Shown: positions 1-7,047, counted from the first letter of the stretch. The stretch: 11,966 nucleotides of DNA from Clostridia bacterium (GCA_007133365.1 SLMV01000011.1:1-11966); one strand, 5' to 3'. The notes: a model not told the origin generated them from the letters alone. A program made the numbers and translations.

Positions 1-238
1 CGACGATCTTGGGATTCTTAACGGCTAGTTTGGCCTTTCGAAGCACATTAGGGTCGCGCTGGATACGGTCATCGAGACGATTCAAAGCTTCCAAATATCG
101 ACCGTAGCTCGCAAATTGACGCGCGATGTTGATGAGGATGGGGATATTTCGTTTTGGATTACGGCTGGCCAGTCGAATGGCTTGGCGAAGTCCGGTTTGA
201 GTCAGTCGATCTTTCAGCCCCAGATTACGATCCATCAT
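1..238 (-). CDS. Unrecognised helical protein, N-terminal fragment cut by the window edge
   Basis: An open frame runs off the left edge; 79 codons are visible. I chose the ATG at 236-238 because a GGGGG run (247-251) lies 8 nt upstream. That run overlaps an alternative in-frame ATG at 251-253, and a second ATG follows directly at 233-235. The visible protein is basic and predicted mostly helical, with stretches such as SRNPKRNIPILINIARQFA, and shows no catalytic motif. Helical N-terminal extensions of this general look occur in some radical SAM proteins, but no cysteine cluster lies within the fragment, so I leave it unnamed. It starts 26 bp after the TetR stop on the same strand, so it is probably co-transcribed with the repressor and controlled by it. 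The coding frame is well supported; the function is unknown. Confidence 0.6.
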   Translation of the reverse strand, partial: MMDRNLGLKDRLTQTGLRQAIRLASRNPKRNIPILINIARQFASYGRYLEALNRLDDRIQRDPNVLRKAKLAVKNPKIV

Positions 239-264
239 GATGTCATCCCCCATTGGTCTGGTGC

Positions 265-876
265 CTAGTCTTCGATCGAAAGCGGAATCAAGGTTTCCAA
301 AACGTGTGCGTGAAAATCAGCAAACAACTGCTCCGTCGCCTCGCGCTCATATCCTAGGGCCTTCGACCAGCATTCGCCGAGAATCAGGAACATGCCCATC
401 ATGACAAACGAATAGAAGACTGTAAGGTCAAAAGCGTGCGGATCCTCAATGGTGAGTCCGTGGTTTTCGATTCGTTTCACCGAATCTTTTGAAACTTCCT
501 TGAGAAAACGAAATAATGCGCCATCAGAATCGGTGCTCTTTAAGGCCTCAAAGGCCATAATCCGAAACGCATCCCGCTCGTCTTCTAGGAGCCGCAAGGT
601 CGTCTCGACCAAAGGCCGAAGTCTAATATTGTTCGAGGTTGTGTCGATGCGCTTTAGGATCACATCGCGAGCGGAAATAACGCTATTTATGGCATTTCGA
701 ACCAGCGTTTCTAAGACTTCTCGTTTACCCGAAAAATAGTAGTAGATCAGGGCCTTATTAACCCCCGCATGGGCGGCAATTTCATCAACCGTGACCCCAT
801 CATATCCCTCTTGGGCGAACAAATCGGAAGCAGCCCGAAGAATACGACTTCTACCGTTGATGGCATCGGTCACCAT
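265..876 (-). CDS. TetR/AcrR-family transcriptional repressor
   Basis: A 203-residue protein of normal TetR length. The N-terminal DNA-binding domain is clear: a helix around residues 8-24 (RSRILRAASDLFAQEGYDG), then the helix-turn-helix at about 28-48 with the family signature TVDEIAAHAGVNKALIYYYF and K51 after it. Residues from about 60 to 203 form the variable helical ligand-binding and dimerisation domain, so the inducer cannot be read from sequence. The ATG at 874-876 is preceded by a strong AGGAGGTGA ribosome site (883-891). A perfect palindrome sits directly in its own promoter, which indicates autoregulation. The next gene begins 26 bp downstream and is a likely target. The divergence from the enzyme operon and the intervening terminator suggest it does not necessarily control that operon. 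Confidence 0.93.
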   Translation of the reverse strand: MVTDAINGRSRILRAASDLFAQEGYDGVTVDEIAAHAGVNKALIYYYFSGKREVLETLVRNAINSVISARDVILKRIDTTSNNIRLRPLVETTLRLLEDERDAFRIMAFEALKSTDSDGALFRFLKEVSKDSVKRIENHGLTIEDPHAFDLTVFYSFVMMGMFLILGECWSKALGYEREATEQLFADFHAHVLETLIPLSIED

Positions 877-901
877 CGAGCGTCACCTCCTCTAATGCAC
901 C

Positions 902-923
902 TTATACTAACTAGTTAGTATAA
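902..923. promoter_or_regulatory. Perfect 22-bp palindromic operator, probable TetR binding site
   Basis: The half-site TTATACTAACT (902-912) is followed without a gap by its exact reverse complement AGTTAGTATAA (913-923). It lies between the -10 element and the ribosome site of the TetR gene and covers the expected transcription start. This is the usual placement and length of a TetR-family operator bound by one or two dimers. Binding by this particular repressor is inferred. Confidence 0.85.
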
Positions 924-924
924 C

Positions 925-952
925 ATTATCGTAGGGGACGGCAAATTGTCAA
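925..952 (-). promoter_or_regulatory. Sigma-70/SigA promoter of the TetR unit
   Basis: On the minus strand a perfect -35 box TTGACA (947-952) is separated by 16 nt from a -10 box GATAAT (925-930, five of six matches). The predicted start point, near 918, falls inside the 22-bp palindrome, so repressor binding would block transcription. Confidence 0.8.
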
Positions 953-1086
953 GAATGCATGATCATCAGCAAATGCGTTGGAGTAAAAAGATGTCTTGAG
1001 GAGATTATGCGTCAAAAAAAGAGCGGGAGAGGGCGATTTGGTGAACAAACATTGCGGGTTGACGCCGAGCAAACACCAATCTTCAT

Positions 1087-1117
1087 AAAAGTCCCCGCGG
1101 TGGTCGACCGCGGGGAC
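1087..1117 (-). terminator. Rho-independent terminator of the enzyme operon
   Basis: An 11-bp perfect GC-rich stem (1091-1101 paired with 1107-1117) closes a 5-nt loop. On the minus strand it is followed directly by TTTTATG (the AAAA at 1087-1090 on the plus strand). It lies 20 bp after the stop codon of the M14 peptidase gene, as expected for the end of that operon. The U-tract is short (four), but the stem is very strong. Confidence 0.85.
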
Positions 1118-1136
1118 TCATTAAACAGAGCGACAA

Positions 1137-2816
1137 TTAAACCGTCAGCGTTTTCTCATCCGTACCGCCTTTTTCCGACGTGATGCGAAGTTCAATCACA
1201 TCGGTATTATCTAGGCGGACCAACCACTTGAGGCTGACGGTGGGGCTCATCCAGGGCTCGCCCCAGGGCGACCAGGGTTGGCGGCGTTGCCATGTGCCCG
1301 GTAGATGATCGATTGTGGTTCGGGAACTGCCGGATAGGAATGTGAGACCCTCCCCACATAACTCGACGAACGGCTTTTCATCGATGGTCATATCGACGGC
1401 CATTTGACTGATATAGGTGCTCATATAGCCCACGTTTTTAAACTGTGCTTGAATCTCAACCAGATCCTCGTCCAGATGGTCGACTTTGACATCCTCAATT
1501 TTCACCCGTGGGGTGGTGAGGGCTTGCGCGATGCTGTATTTGGCGACCGGCTCGATTTCGCTTTTTAGATAAGCGGGTGGCGGGTTTCTAAGCCCATAAA
1601 CCGGATTCCAGCCTCCGATCTCCACGGGTCCCAACTGGGGATGTTCAAAGGGCGTCCATGGGATAAAGTATTCGCCATTTAATTTCTCATCGTTCCATTT
1701 TAGTAATTGGATTTGCTCGTCTTCTGGGACAACGCGCCGGGGCGTGAACGCCCGTCGCTTTTCTAGCCCTGCCGCAGGGTTGGCATCCCACAACTCCACC
1801 GTATAACCGGGGATTCCTAGGTGGGAGTATACCCAACCCGTGAAAATACCGTGGCGTCGGGCGGTATCCGTGCCCGCGCTTTCGGTGCCGGGAAGCGGAA
1901 TAGGCGCATAGTTGGTATGCTTTTCTCCCAAAATCGCCAAGTCTTCCAGCAGCAGGACATCTTCTTGGGTCATGTCCGCGTGTTCGGCTGTTCGCGGGCG
2001 CAGTAAGACGCCGCCCATGGTGTGATAGGCGTGCACGCCGGAAATATTGGGGCGTTTCATGATGTACTGGAAGACGGCCATCGCTTCCGGTTCATTCAAG
2101 GGATGGGTGCCGGCGCCATATTCAATCGGATCCGGGGCCCATTGGAATGGGAACTGTCGATTCAAATTCCCGTGGGGTGGACGATTGACCGCAATCTCGC
2201 CCCCATCATAATTGGCGATAAGACCTTCGGGGAGGCGCAGGTAGAAGGGGCCGTCCTGATCACCCGGCTCGCGTGGCAATAACACCCGAGGATCCTTCTC
2301 GGACTTCTTCCACTCGCCATCTTCTCGCGGGATCAACATGGTGAGCAGGTAGCCGTCCTCGTTGACGTCATAGGGATACCATCCGTTTTCGGGCCGATAT
2401 TCCCACGGGAGATAGTGTCCGTTTCCAACCGTATGATAAGCGGTGGTCATGCTGATTTCGGCGCCATCAGGATTCATTCTCGGGACAATATAGAGGGTTC
2501 GGGTGTCCAATAGATGGGTGATTTCGGGATCTTTTCCATAGTTCTCTAAGACGTCCCGAATCAAAAACAGGGCCGCCATGGAACCGGAAACTTCTTCGCC
2601 GTGGTTGTTCCCGTCGACGTAAAAAGCGGGCTTGGTATCATGGGGCCCGGTCTTTGGATTGGTAATGTCAAGGGCCCAAATGTCACGGTTTTGATGGCTC
2701 TTACCGATTGACTGAAGGGTGACTAGTTCCGGATAGGCATCCCGGGCTTCGTGTAGCATTTGAGTGAATTCGTCGTCGAGTAAATAGCGATCAAAATCAA
2801 AATCAAAAAGCGACAT
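1137..2816 (-). CDS. M14-family zinc carboxypeptidase with C-terminal accessory domain
   Basis: A 559-residue protein. The metallocarboxypeptidase core is complete: zinc ligands H72 and E75 in NNHGEEVSGS, third ligand H262 in GVHAYHTMGG, and the general-base glutamate E341 in GYTVELWDAN, matching Glu270 of carboxypeptidase A. The family motifs RMNPDG (113-118) and NLNRQFPFQW (217-226) are also present. The family removes C-terminal residues from peptides or cleaves related amide bonds. From about residue 435 to the end there is an extra, probably beta-rich domain (FKNVGYMSTYIS; WLVRLDNTDVIELRI) beyond the usual catalytic core of about 300-400 residues. No signal peptide or membrane segment is visible, so a cytoplasmic role is likely. 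The ATG has AGGAGG (2823-2828) 6 nt upstream, and the gene begins 21 bp after the nitroreductase stop. It is the last gene before the operon terminator. The substrate is unknown. Confidence 0.92.
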   Translation of the reverse strand: MSLFDFDFDRYLLDDEFTQMLHEARDAYPELVTLQSIGKSHQNRDIWALDITNPKTGPHDTKPAFYVDGNNHGEEVSGSMAALFLIRDVLENYGKDPEITHLLDTRTLYIVPRMNPDGAEISMTTAYHTVGNGHYLPWEYRPENGWYPYDVNEDGYLLTMLIPREDGEWKKSEKDPRVLLPREPGDQDGPFYLRLPEGLIANYDGGEIAVNRPPHGNLNRQFPFQWAPDPIEYGAGTHPLNEPEAMAVFQYIMKRPNISGVHAYHTMGGVLLRPRTAEHADMTQEDVLLLEDLAILGEKHTNYAPIPLPGTESAGTDTARRHGIFTGWVYSHLGIPGYTVELWDANPAAGLEKRRAFTPRRVVPEDEQIQLLKWNDEKLNGEYFIPWTPFEHPQLGPVEIGGWNPVYGLRNPPPAYLKSEIEPVAKYSIAQALTTPRVKIEDVKVDHLDEDLVEIQAQFKNVGYMSTYISQMAVDMTIDEKPFVELCGEGLTFLSGSSRTTIDHLPGTWQRRQPWSPWGEPWMSPTVSLKWLVRLDNTDVIELRITSEKGGTDEKTLTV

Positions 2817-2837
2817 AATCAGCCTCCTTGGTGCATC

Positions 2838-3347
2838 TTAAGAATAGGTGTCCCAACAGATAATTTCCTCCATCGGCTTACGTTTTTTGGCTTTCGGTTC
2901 GTCCGCCGGGAAGCCGATGGGGAGAAGTTCCACGATGATATGTTCTTCGGGAATATTGAGCAATTCCATCGCGGGCTCTTGATCAAAGTCTCCGATCCAG
3001 CAAGTGCCCAAGCCCTCGGCCACAGCGGCAAGGGTGATGTGATCGATGGCGATGGCGACATCAACGGCATAAGCATGAATCCCAGAACTTAGCATCCAGT
3101 CCTTTTCCGTACAGACCGCAACGATGCAGATTGGTGCTTCCGAGACGAACGGGTTTCGGGCCATTTCGGCTAATTGATCCCGCAGCTTTTGTTTTTCGAC
3201 CAGGATGAACTTCCAGGGTTGACGATTTGTCGCTGATGGGGCGAGGCGAGCGGCTTCCATGACCCGCATCAATTTGTCTTTTGGAATGGGATCGGGTTTA
3301 TAGGATCGGACACTATAGCGTTCGCGAATGGCAGTGTGAACGTCCAC
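2838..3347 (-). CDS. Small FMN-dependent nitroreductase-family protein
   Basis: A 169-residue flavoprotein of the nitroreductase superfamily. N-terminal FMN-phosphate contacts are seen in RERYSVRSY (R8, R10, S12, R14), followed by the typical LAPSATNRQPWKFI (35-48). The central segment ITLAAVAEGLGTCWIGDF (104-121) and the C-terminal LLPIGFPADEPKAKKRKP (141-158) are standard. Members use FMN and NAD(P)H to reduce nitro groups, quinones, enones or halogenated compounds; the substrate here is unknown. I chose the GTG at 3345-3347 because AAAGGGG (3357-3363) lies 9 nt upstream and the conserved domain starts immediately. A longer in-frame reading from a TTG at 3401 would begin inside a hairpin and has no ribosome site. 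The gene lies 66 bp after the AstE-like gene and 21 bp before the M14 gene, so it is probably an operon member. Confidence 0.9.
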   Translation of the reverse strand: MDVHTAIRERYSVRSYKPDPIPKDKLMRVMEAARLAPSATNRQPWKFILVEKQKLRDQLAEMARNPFVSEAPICIVAVCTEKDWMLSSGIHAYAVDVAIAIDHITLAAVAEGLGTCWIGDFDQEPAMELLNIPEEHIIVELLPIGFPADEPKAKKRKPMEEIICWDTYS

Positions 3348-3356
3348 GAGTGAATA

Positions 3357-3363
3357 CCCCTTT
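3357..3363 (-). promoter_or_regulatory. Ribosome binding site fixing the nitroreductase GTG start
   Basis: AAAGGGG on the minus strand, 9 nt before GTG at 3345-3347. It decides between this start and an upstream TTG that would add 18 non-conserved residues. Confidence 0.7.
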
Positions 3364-3369
3364 CTAAAC

Positions 3370-3399
3370 GCCCGGGTCGGTGCGGATACCGACCCGGGC
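3370..3399 (-). other. 12-bp GC-rich hairpin between the deacylase and nitroreductase genes
   Basis: GCCCGGGTCGGT (3370-3381) pairs perfectly with 3388-3399 around a 6-nt loop. It starts 14 bp after the AstE-like stop codon and ends just before the nitroreductase ribosome site. On the minus strand it is followed only by GTTTAGAAAGG, so the U-tract is poor; a six-T run lies on the upstream side instead. It may act as a leaky terminator, a 3'-end protecting structure or an RNA processing site. The hairpin itself is certain; its role is inferred. Confidence 0.6.
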
Positions 3400-3413
3400 A
3401 AAAAACGAAATGA

Positions 3414-4418
3414 TTAGGCGTTGTCGCGATTGAGTTCTTCACAAATGTTGACGTCTTCCATCTTATCGCCGAGCAAACTGAGCCATTGGTTGGGATAGAC
3501 GATGGGCCAAAGCACACCGCTATTGAGCATGGTCCCCGATGCCGGGGCGTCGATGGTTGCGAGGAGCTCGCCGCTGTAGGGGTGATAGATCTTGCCGAAT
3601 ACCTCCCCCTTTTCAATGGTCTCGCCTCGCTTTTTGATGATTTCCATGATCCCGCCGTGGTGGCCGTTGACAATCTCGCTGTGCCCATCCCAGATGGTAG
3701 CAGTAGGACTTTCCAGTACGAGGTCGCCTTCCATCATTCCCAGGTATTTCATCACATTGGTAATGCCGTTACAGCACGTTTCGATTTGCTGCTCACCGTT
3801 TTGTAAAAAGTCGCTGCCGCCTCCGATTTCCGGGACGATAGTGGGGATGCCCAGATCGATCTTGGCATCCTTCCAGGGCGTTTTGGCCGTGATTTGTTCA
3901 AGACCGAAAGCGAGCGCCATTTCGCGACTGGTTTGGGCTTGGTCGGCATCGGGAACATCACAGTCGTAAATGGTGTAGTAGACATAGGAGCCCGCATCAC
4001 CGGAATGGATATCGATCCAGAAGTCCCCGAGGGGTAAGATATCGTGGTAGAGCCGGTAGGCGAGCATTTCCGTCGGTGTGCCTTCTTTTTTGCCTTTGCC
4101 GACTCGGTTCAAGATGGTGCTGTCCCATTCGGTATCGCGACGATCGAACTCGAAGGCTGAGGTATTCACCACCGGCACCAGAACCAGCGTTCCTCGGATG
4201 TCGTTCGGGTCCAGTTCGCGAACCAGTTTGTTGATGGAGATGCTGCCGATGACCTCATTTCCGTGGACGGCAGCGGTCACCATTAGCGTTGGACCGTCTT
4301 CATGACCCTGAAGGATATTGATGGGAATATCGATGGGCAGGCGTCCCATGGTGTAGCCGACATTGACATACCCAAAAACTGTTTCGCCGCGCCTTGCTGT
4401 AATACCAGCAATTTCCAT
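3414..4418 (-). CDS. Succinylglutamate desuccinylase/aspartoacylase (AstE/AspA)-family zinc deacylase
   Basis: A 334-residue protein, normal for the family, which belongs to the M14 superfamily and hydrolyses N-acyl amino acids. The zinc-binding H52 and E55 are in AAVHGNEVIG, the third ligand H138 in WIDIHSGDAG, and the probable catalytic glutamate E197 in IVPEIGGG. The C-terminal third (about 235-334) carries the beta-rich domain typical of AstE-like proteins, with GIMEIIKKRGETIEKGEVFGKI and APASGTMLNSG. Relatives include AstE (arginine degradation), aspartoacylase and the ectoine-pathway deacetylase DoeB, but nothing here singles out one substrate. No ectoine or arginine-pathway partner is next to it. 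AAAGGGGG lies 7 nt before the ATG. It sits 142 bp downstream of the DegT aminotransferase gene, so a separate promoter is possible although none was convincing. Confidence 0.9.
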   Translation of the reverse strand: MEIAGITARRGETVFGYVNVGYTMGRLPIDIPINILQGHEDGPTLMVTAAVHGNEVIGSISINKLVRELDPNDIRGTLVLVPVVNTSAFEFDRRDTEWDSTILNRVGKGKKEGTPTEMLAYRLYHDILPLGDFWIDIHSGDAGSYVYYTIYDCDVPDADQAQTSREMALAFGLEQITAKTPWKDAKIDLGIPTIVPEIGGGSDFLQNGEQQIETCCNGITNVMKYLGMMEGDLVLESPTATIWDGHSEIVNGHHGGIMEIIKKRGETIEKGEVFGKIYHPYSGELLATIDAPASGTMLNSGVLWPIVYPNQWLSLLGDKMEDVNICEELNRDNA

Positions 4419-4477
4419 TTATTAACCCCCTTTAGTTTTGTGATGCGTCATCATCTTATGATCCCGGTGCTGGACCG

Positions 4478-4525
4478 TCCGGCAGAGGGAGGGTCGTCCC
4501 CCTGCCGGATCGCTACTGCGCGATC
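4478..4525 (-). other. Two adjacent inverted repeats in the DegT/deacylase spacer
   Basis: This is the main content of the 142-bp spacer 4419-4560. The first hairpin pairs TCCGGCAG (4478-4485) with 4502-4509 and, past one A-C mismatch, GGGA with TCCC (4487-4490/4497-4500) around a 6-nt loop. The second pairs GATCGC (4508-4513) with GCGATC (4520-4525) around a 6-nt loop and overlaps the first by two bases, so both cannot fully form together. No T-run follows on either strand, so these are not canonical terminators. They could be mRNA-stability or attenuation structures. Confidence 0.5.
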
Positions 4526-4560
4526 TGACCCTGTTTCAACCTAGACCCGTTTCAGCGGGA

Positions 4561-5727
4561 CTAGTATTTCTTCAGGATATCTCGCGTCTTCGTGGCCACA
4601 TAATACACTTCATCCGAGTCCATGTACTGATGACATGGGAGGCAAATGATGCGATCCGCCACCTTTTCGGTGTTCGGAAGGAGTCCTTGGTAGCTGCCGC
4701 GCTCGAGGAAGAAGGGATGCAAGTGGTCGGGCGGTACGTAATGGGCCCCCGCCTGAATTCCCGCTTGTTGGATCTCCTTAAGGGCATCATCACGAACGTC
4801 CGCATCTACCAGCATGGGGTAGACGCGAAAACTATGGGTAAAGCCTTCGGGGATGTACGGAACTTCGCACGGCGAATCGGCCAAGAACTCATCGAAGATG
4901 CTGCAATTGGCCCGACGTTTCGTCAGGTCGGCATCCATTTTGCGCAGCTTGACGCGTGCGACGGCGGCTTGAATGGTATCGAGCCGTTCGTTGACGCCGG
5001 GGAACATCATGCCGCCCTTTTCATGCTTGGGCATCGGATCGTCCTCTTTGTAGGGGCTTTTGGCCGAGCCGTAGTTCCGAACCCAGTTGAGGTTTTGGTA
5101 ATATTCGAGGCTGTTCGTGGTGACGATCCCACCGGCACCAACAGCGCCCAGCACCTTTGATGATGCAATACTAAAGCAGGCCATGTCACCGATGCTACCC
5201 GCTCGACGACCACGAACATCGGCACCCACCGCCAGTGCCGCATCCTCGATGAGCACGATATCGTCACGTCCTTTTAGGACCTGTTCGATCGCATCCATAT
5301 CGGCGGGAAGGCCGTACATGTGAGCGACGATGACGGCTTTGGTTTTTTCCGACAGTGCCTTTTCGAGTTCCTCGGGAACCATGTTGAAGGTCCGCTCATC
5401 AATGTCCACCCATTTCAGGTCGGCACCGGTGTGGACCGCGGCGAGGCTCATGGCTTTGTCCGCGTTGGCCACTGCGAGCACTTCATCACCTGGGCCCACG
5501 CGAGCGGCCAAAAGGGCAACATGCAATGCGGCCGTTCCCGAGGTGACGGCAACGCCGTATTTGGCGTTGGAATAGTTGGCGAATTCTGCTTCGAAAGCGG
5601 GTACTTCCCGTCCCATTACAAAGGCTCCACGGGATAGTACCTCCTGAATTGCGGCGTCAATTTCCTCTTTGTCCCGGAAATAATGTCGCTGGGGATGATA
5701 AACCAAAGGTATGCTATATTCGGTCAT
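4561..5727 (-). CDS. DegT/DnrJ/EryC1/StrS-family PLP aminotransferase (divergent active site)
   Basis: A 388-residue fold-type I PLP enzyme of usual family length. It has VTSGTAALHVAL (61-72) for the PLP phosphate, the aspartate D162 in IEDAALAVGA that binds the pyridine nitrogen, and the Schiff-base lysine K191 in FSIASSKVLGAVGAGG. It also has GVNERLDTIQAAV (244-256) and the closing ICLPCHQYMDSDEV (360-373). The family usually transfers amino groups to keto sugars linked to nucleotides, or to aminocyclitols. The usual EDAAQ glutamine is replaced by L165, and the GEGG/GDGG after the lysine reads GAGG, so the substrate may be atypical. The ATG is preceded by GGAGGG (5734-5739) at 6 nt. It follows the epimerase gene by 241 bp. 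The two could form a dehydrogenation/epimerisation plus amination pair, but this is inference. Confidence 0.9.
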   Translation of the reverse strand: MTEYSIPLVYHPQRHYFRDKEEIDAAIQEVLSRGAFVMGREVPAFEAEFANYSNAKYGVAVTSGTAALHVALLAARVGPGDEVLAVANADKAMSLAAVHTGADLKWVDIDERTFNMVPEELEKALSEKTKAVIVAHMYGLPADMDAIEQVLKGRDDIVLIEDAALAVGADVRGRRAGSIGDMACFSIASSKVLGAVGAGGIVTTNSLEYYQNLNWVRNYGSAKSPYKEDDPMPKHEKGGMMFPGVNERLDTIQAAVARVKLRKMDADLTKRRANCSIFDEFLADSPCEVPYIPEGFTHSFRVYPMLVDADVRDDALKEIQQAGIQAGAHYVPPDHLHPFFLERGSYQGLLPNTEKVADRIICLPCHQYMDSDEVYYVATKTRDILKKY

Positions 5728-5968
5728 CGCTTTCCCTCCAATTTCTAGTGGTGTCCAATCATCAAGGTCTCAACCCATTCGATTCGACTCTTTGAGGGTG
5801 GAATCCTCCTTGCTGACGGTGCTTATCAAGAGCAAGATGAGTAGATTGCCGTTTGAGCCCGAACCGAGTGCGTGAGTTTGGCAAAACCATCATGGCTTGC
5901 GAGAGCGAAGTTGGGGACCGGTGAAGCAGGCGGCGCTTCGCATCGCCGCCTGCCAAACGACAACGGCG
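5728..5968 (-). other. 241-bp spacer between epimerase and aminotransferase genes
   Basis: No convincing gene is present. The small frames here lack a ribosome site and any family resemblance. The spacer contains one perfect 10-bp hairpin near the epimerase end and the aminotransferase ribosome site at the other. I could not find a convincing minus-strand -35/-10 pair, although the length leaves room for an internal promoter or a decayed gene. Confidence 0.5.
5926..5953 (-). other. Perfect 10-bp GC hairpin after the epimerase gene
   Basis: GCAGGCGGCG (5926-5935) pairs with CGCCGCCTGC (5944-5953) around an 8-nt loop, 15 bp past the epimerase stop. On the minus strand it is followed by TTCACCGG with no T-run, so it is at best a weak or factor-dependent terminator. 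It may protect the 3' end of the upstream message. Confidence 0.55.
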
Positions 5969-6967
5969 CTAGCCGTTGGGGAAAAGTTCCTTGGCCTTTT
6001 TGGCCCATTCCACGTAGCTGGCCAGACCGTCTTTGAGTGAGATTTCGGGTTCGAACCCGGTATCGTGAGTGAGCCGCCGAATGCTCATGGGGCCGCGACG
6101 ATTGACGGAGTTGACGGGCACGTTGGCATCCGCCCGATCTTCGACGACTTCGACGTCAAAGTCACCCATGATTTCCCGCAAGGTCGCGACGAGTTCATGC
6201 CCGGAGTACGATCGACCGCAGGTCATGTTGTACATCGGTTCCATAAGGTTGTCGGACTCGAGCACCATATCCATGGCTCGTGCCAGATCCCATGCGTGGG
6301 TCCAATCGCGATATCGGTCCAAGTCGTTGGTTCGCACCGTCTCGCCTTCAAGTACGGTGTGCACCATATTATAGACTTCCGACATACCGCTGCGAGCATC
6401 GACGGGACGCTCCATCGGTCCGTAAATCCATCCAAGCCGAGCACTGACGGCATCCACGCCGTACGCTTTCCCATAGAACTCGCACAATTGTTCACTGGCG
6501 TATTTGGTGATGGGATAGAGCCCGCTGGTTAGGTCGAGTGCCCAGTATTCGTCCACCGGCTCCAGTTCGCTATTGGGGGCCACGACGGCGGCCGAGCTGG
6601 TATAGAGAACCCGGTCCAGTTCCATATCGCGTGCGATATCGAGGAGGGTCGCGGTCCCGGCTATGTTGACGCTGAGGATTAGCGAGGAACGGTTGCGCTG
6701 GGTTTCCGGGTCGGGCGTGATGGCGGCGGTGTGAACAATTTTTCGGACGTCATACTTCTTAATGATTTCTTTGAGTCCTTCAGGATCGGTGACGTCACCT
6801 TGAACGAGGTGAACGCGATCTTTTACATCTTCGATGAACCAATCACGCAAAGGATCCTCCTTGTGAGCGGAGCGGCCTAAACAGATGGCATCCACCCCTT
6901 TTTTCGCTAAGTACTTGACCATGTTGATACCGCAGAATCCGGTACCTCCGGTAACCATTACCGACAT
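5969..6967 (-). CDS. NAD-dependent epimerase/dehydratase, extended short-chain dehydrogenase
   Basis: A 332-residue extended SDR. The N-terminal Rossmann fingerprint TGGTGFCG (6-13) fits GxxGxxG for NAD(P). GDV (57-59) follows, where this family contacts the adenine ring. The active site has S124-S125 in LYTSSAAVV and the Tyr-Lys pair Y151 and K155 in LYPITKYASEQ. RLGWIYGP (177-184) and RDWTHAWDLARAM (220-232) are typical of nucleotide-sugar epimerases and dehydratases such as GalE relatives. The reaction and substrate cannot be set from sequence; some close families act on non-sugar substrates such as threonine. GGAGGAGGT precedes the ATG by 8 nt. It lies 94 bp downstream of the M2/M3 peptidase gene and upstream of the DegT aminotransferase gene, a pairing common in amino-sugar pathways. 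Confidence 0.9.
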   Translation of the reverse strand: MSVMVTGGTGFCGINMVKYLAKKGVDAICLGRSAHKEDPLRDWFIEDVKDRVHLVQGDVTDPEGLKEIIKKYDVRKIVHTAAITPDPETQRNRSSLILSVNIAGTATLLDIARDMELDRVLYTSSAAVVAPNSELEPVDEYWALDLTSGLYPITKYASEQLCEFYGKAYGVDAVSARLGWIYGPMERPVDARSGMSEVYNMVHTVLEGETVRTNDLDRYRDWTHAWDLARAMDMVLESDNLMEPMYNMTCGRSYSGHELVATLREIMGDFDVEVVEDRADANVPVNSVNRRGPMSIRRLTHDTGFEPEISLKDGLASYVEWAKKAKELFPNG

Positions 6968-7018
6968 AATTTTATACCTCCTCCAAATGAGTCCTCTACT
7001 ATATTCTTTACCAAATTC

Positions 7019-7047
7019 ATTTTACCTGACCCGACACAATACTCCAA
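7019..7047 (-). promoter_or_regulatory. Possible weak promoter upstream of the epimerase gene
   Basis: On the minus strand TTGGAG (7042-7047) is separated by 17 nt from TAAAAT (7019-7024). The -10 matches five of six consensus bases; the -35 matches only three. It lies in the 94-bp spacer, 52 bp before the epimerase ATG, and could give the downstream genes independent expression. Support is weak. Confidence 0.25.

Noticed and set aside
959..1183. Plus-strand 74-codon frame between TetR and the M14 gene
   Set aside because: It has no ribosome site at its first ATG, contains the operon terminator hairpin within the frame, and overlaps the 3' end of the M14 gene. An internal ATG at 1006 has a GAGGAG only 3 nt away, which is too close.
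3348..3401. Longer nitroreductase start at TTG 3401
   Set aside because: The start would lie within the 12-bp hairpin with no ribosome site, and the added 18 residues are not part of the conserved domain.
4630..5160. Plus-strand 176-codon frame
   Set aside because: Fully antisense to the aminotransferase gene, whose PLP motifs confirm the minus strand as coding.
5762..5956. Short minus-strand frames in the epimerase/aminotransferase spacer
   Set aside because: Alternative start codons without ribosome sites, low-complexity basic translations, and passage through the hairpin.
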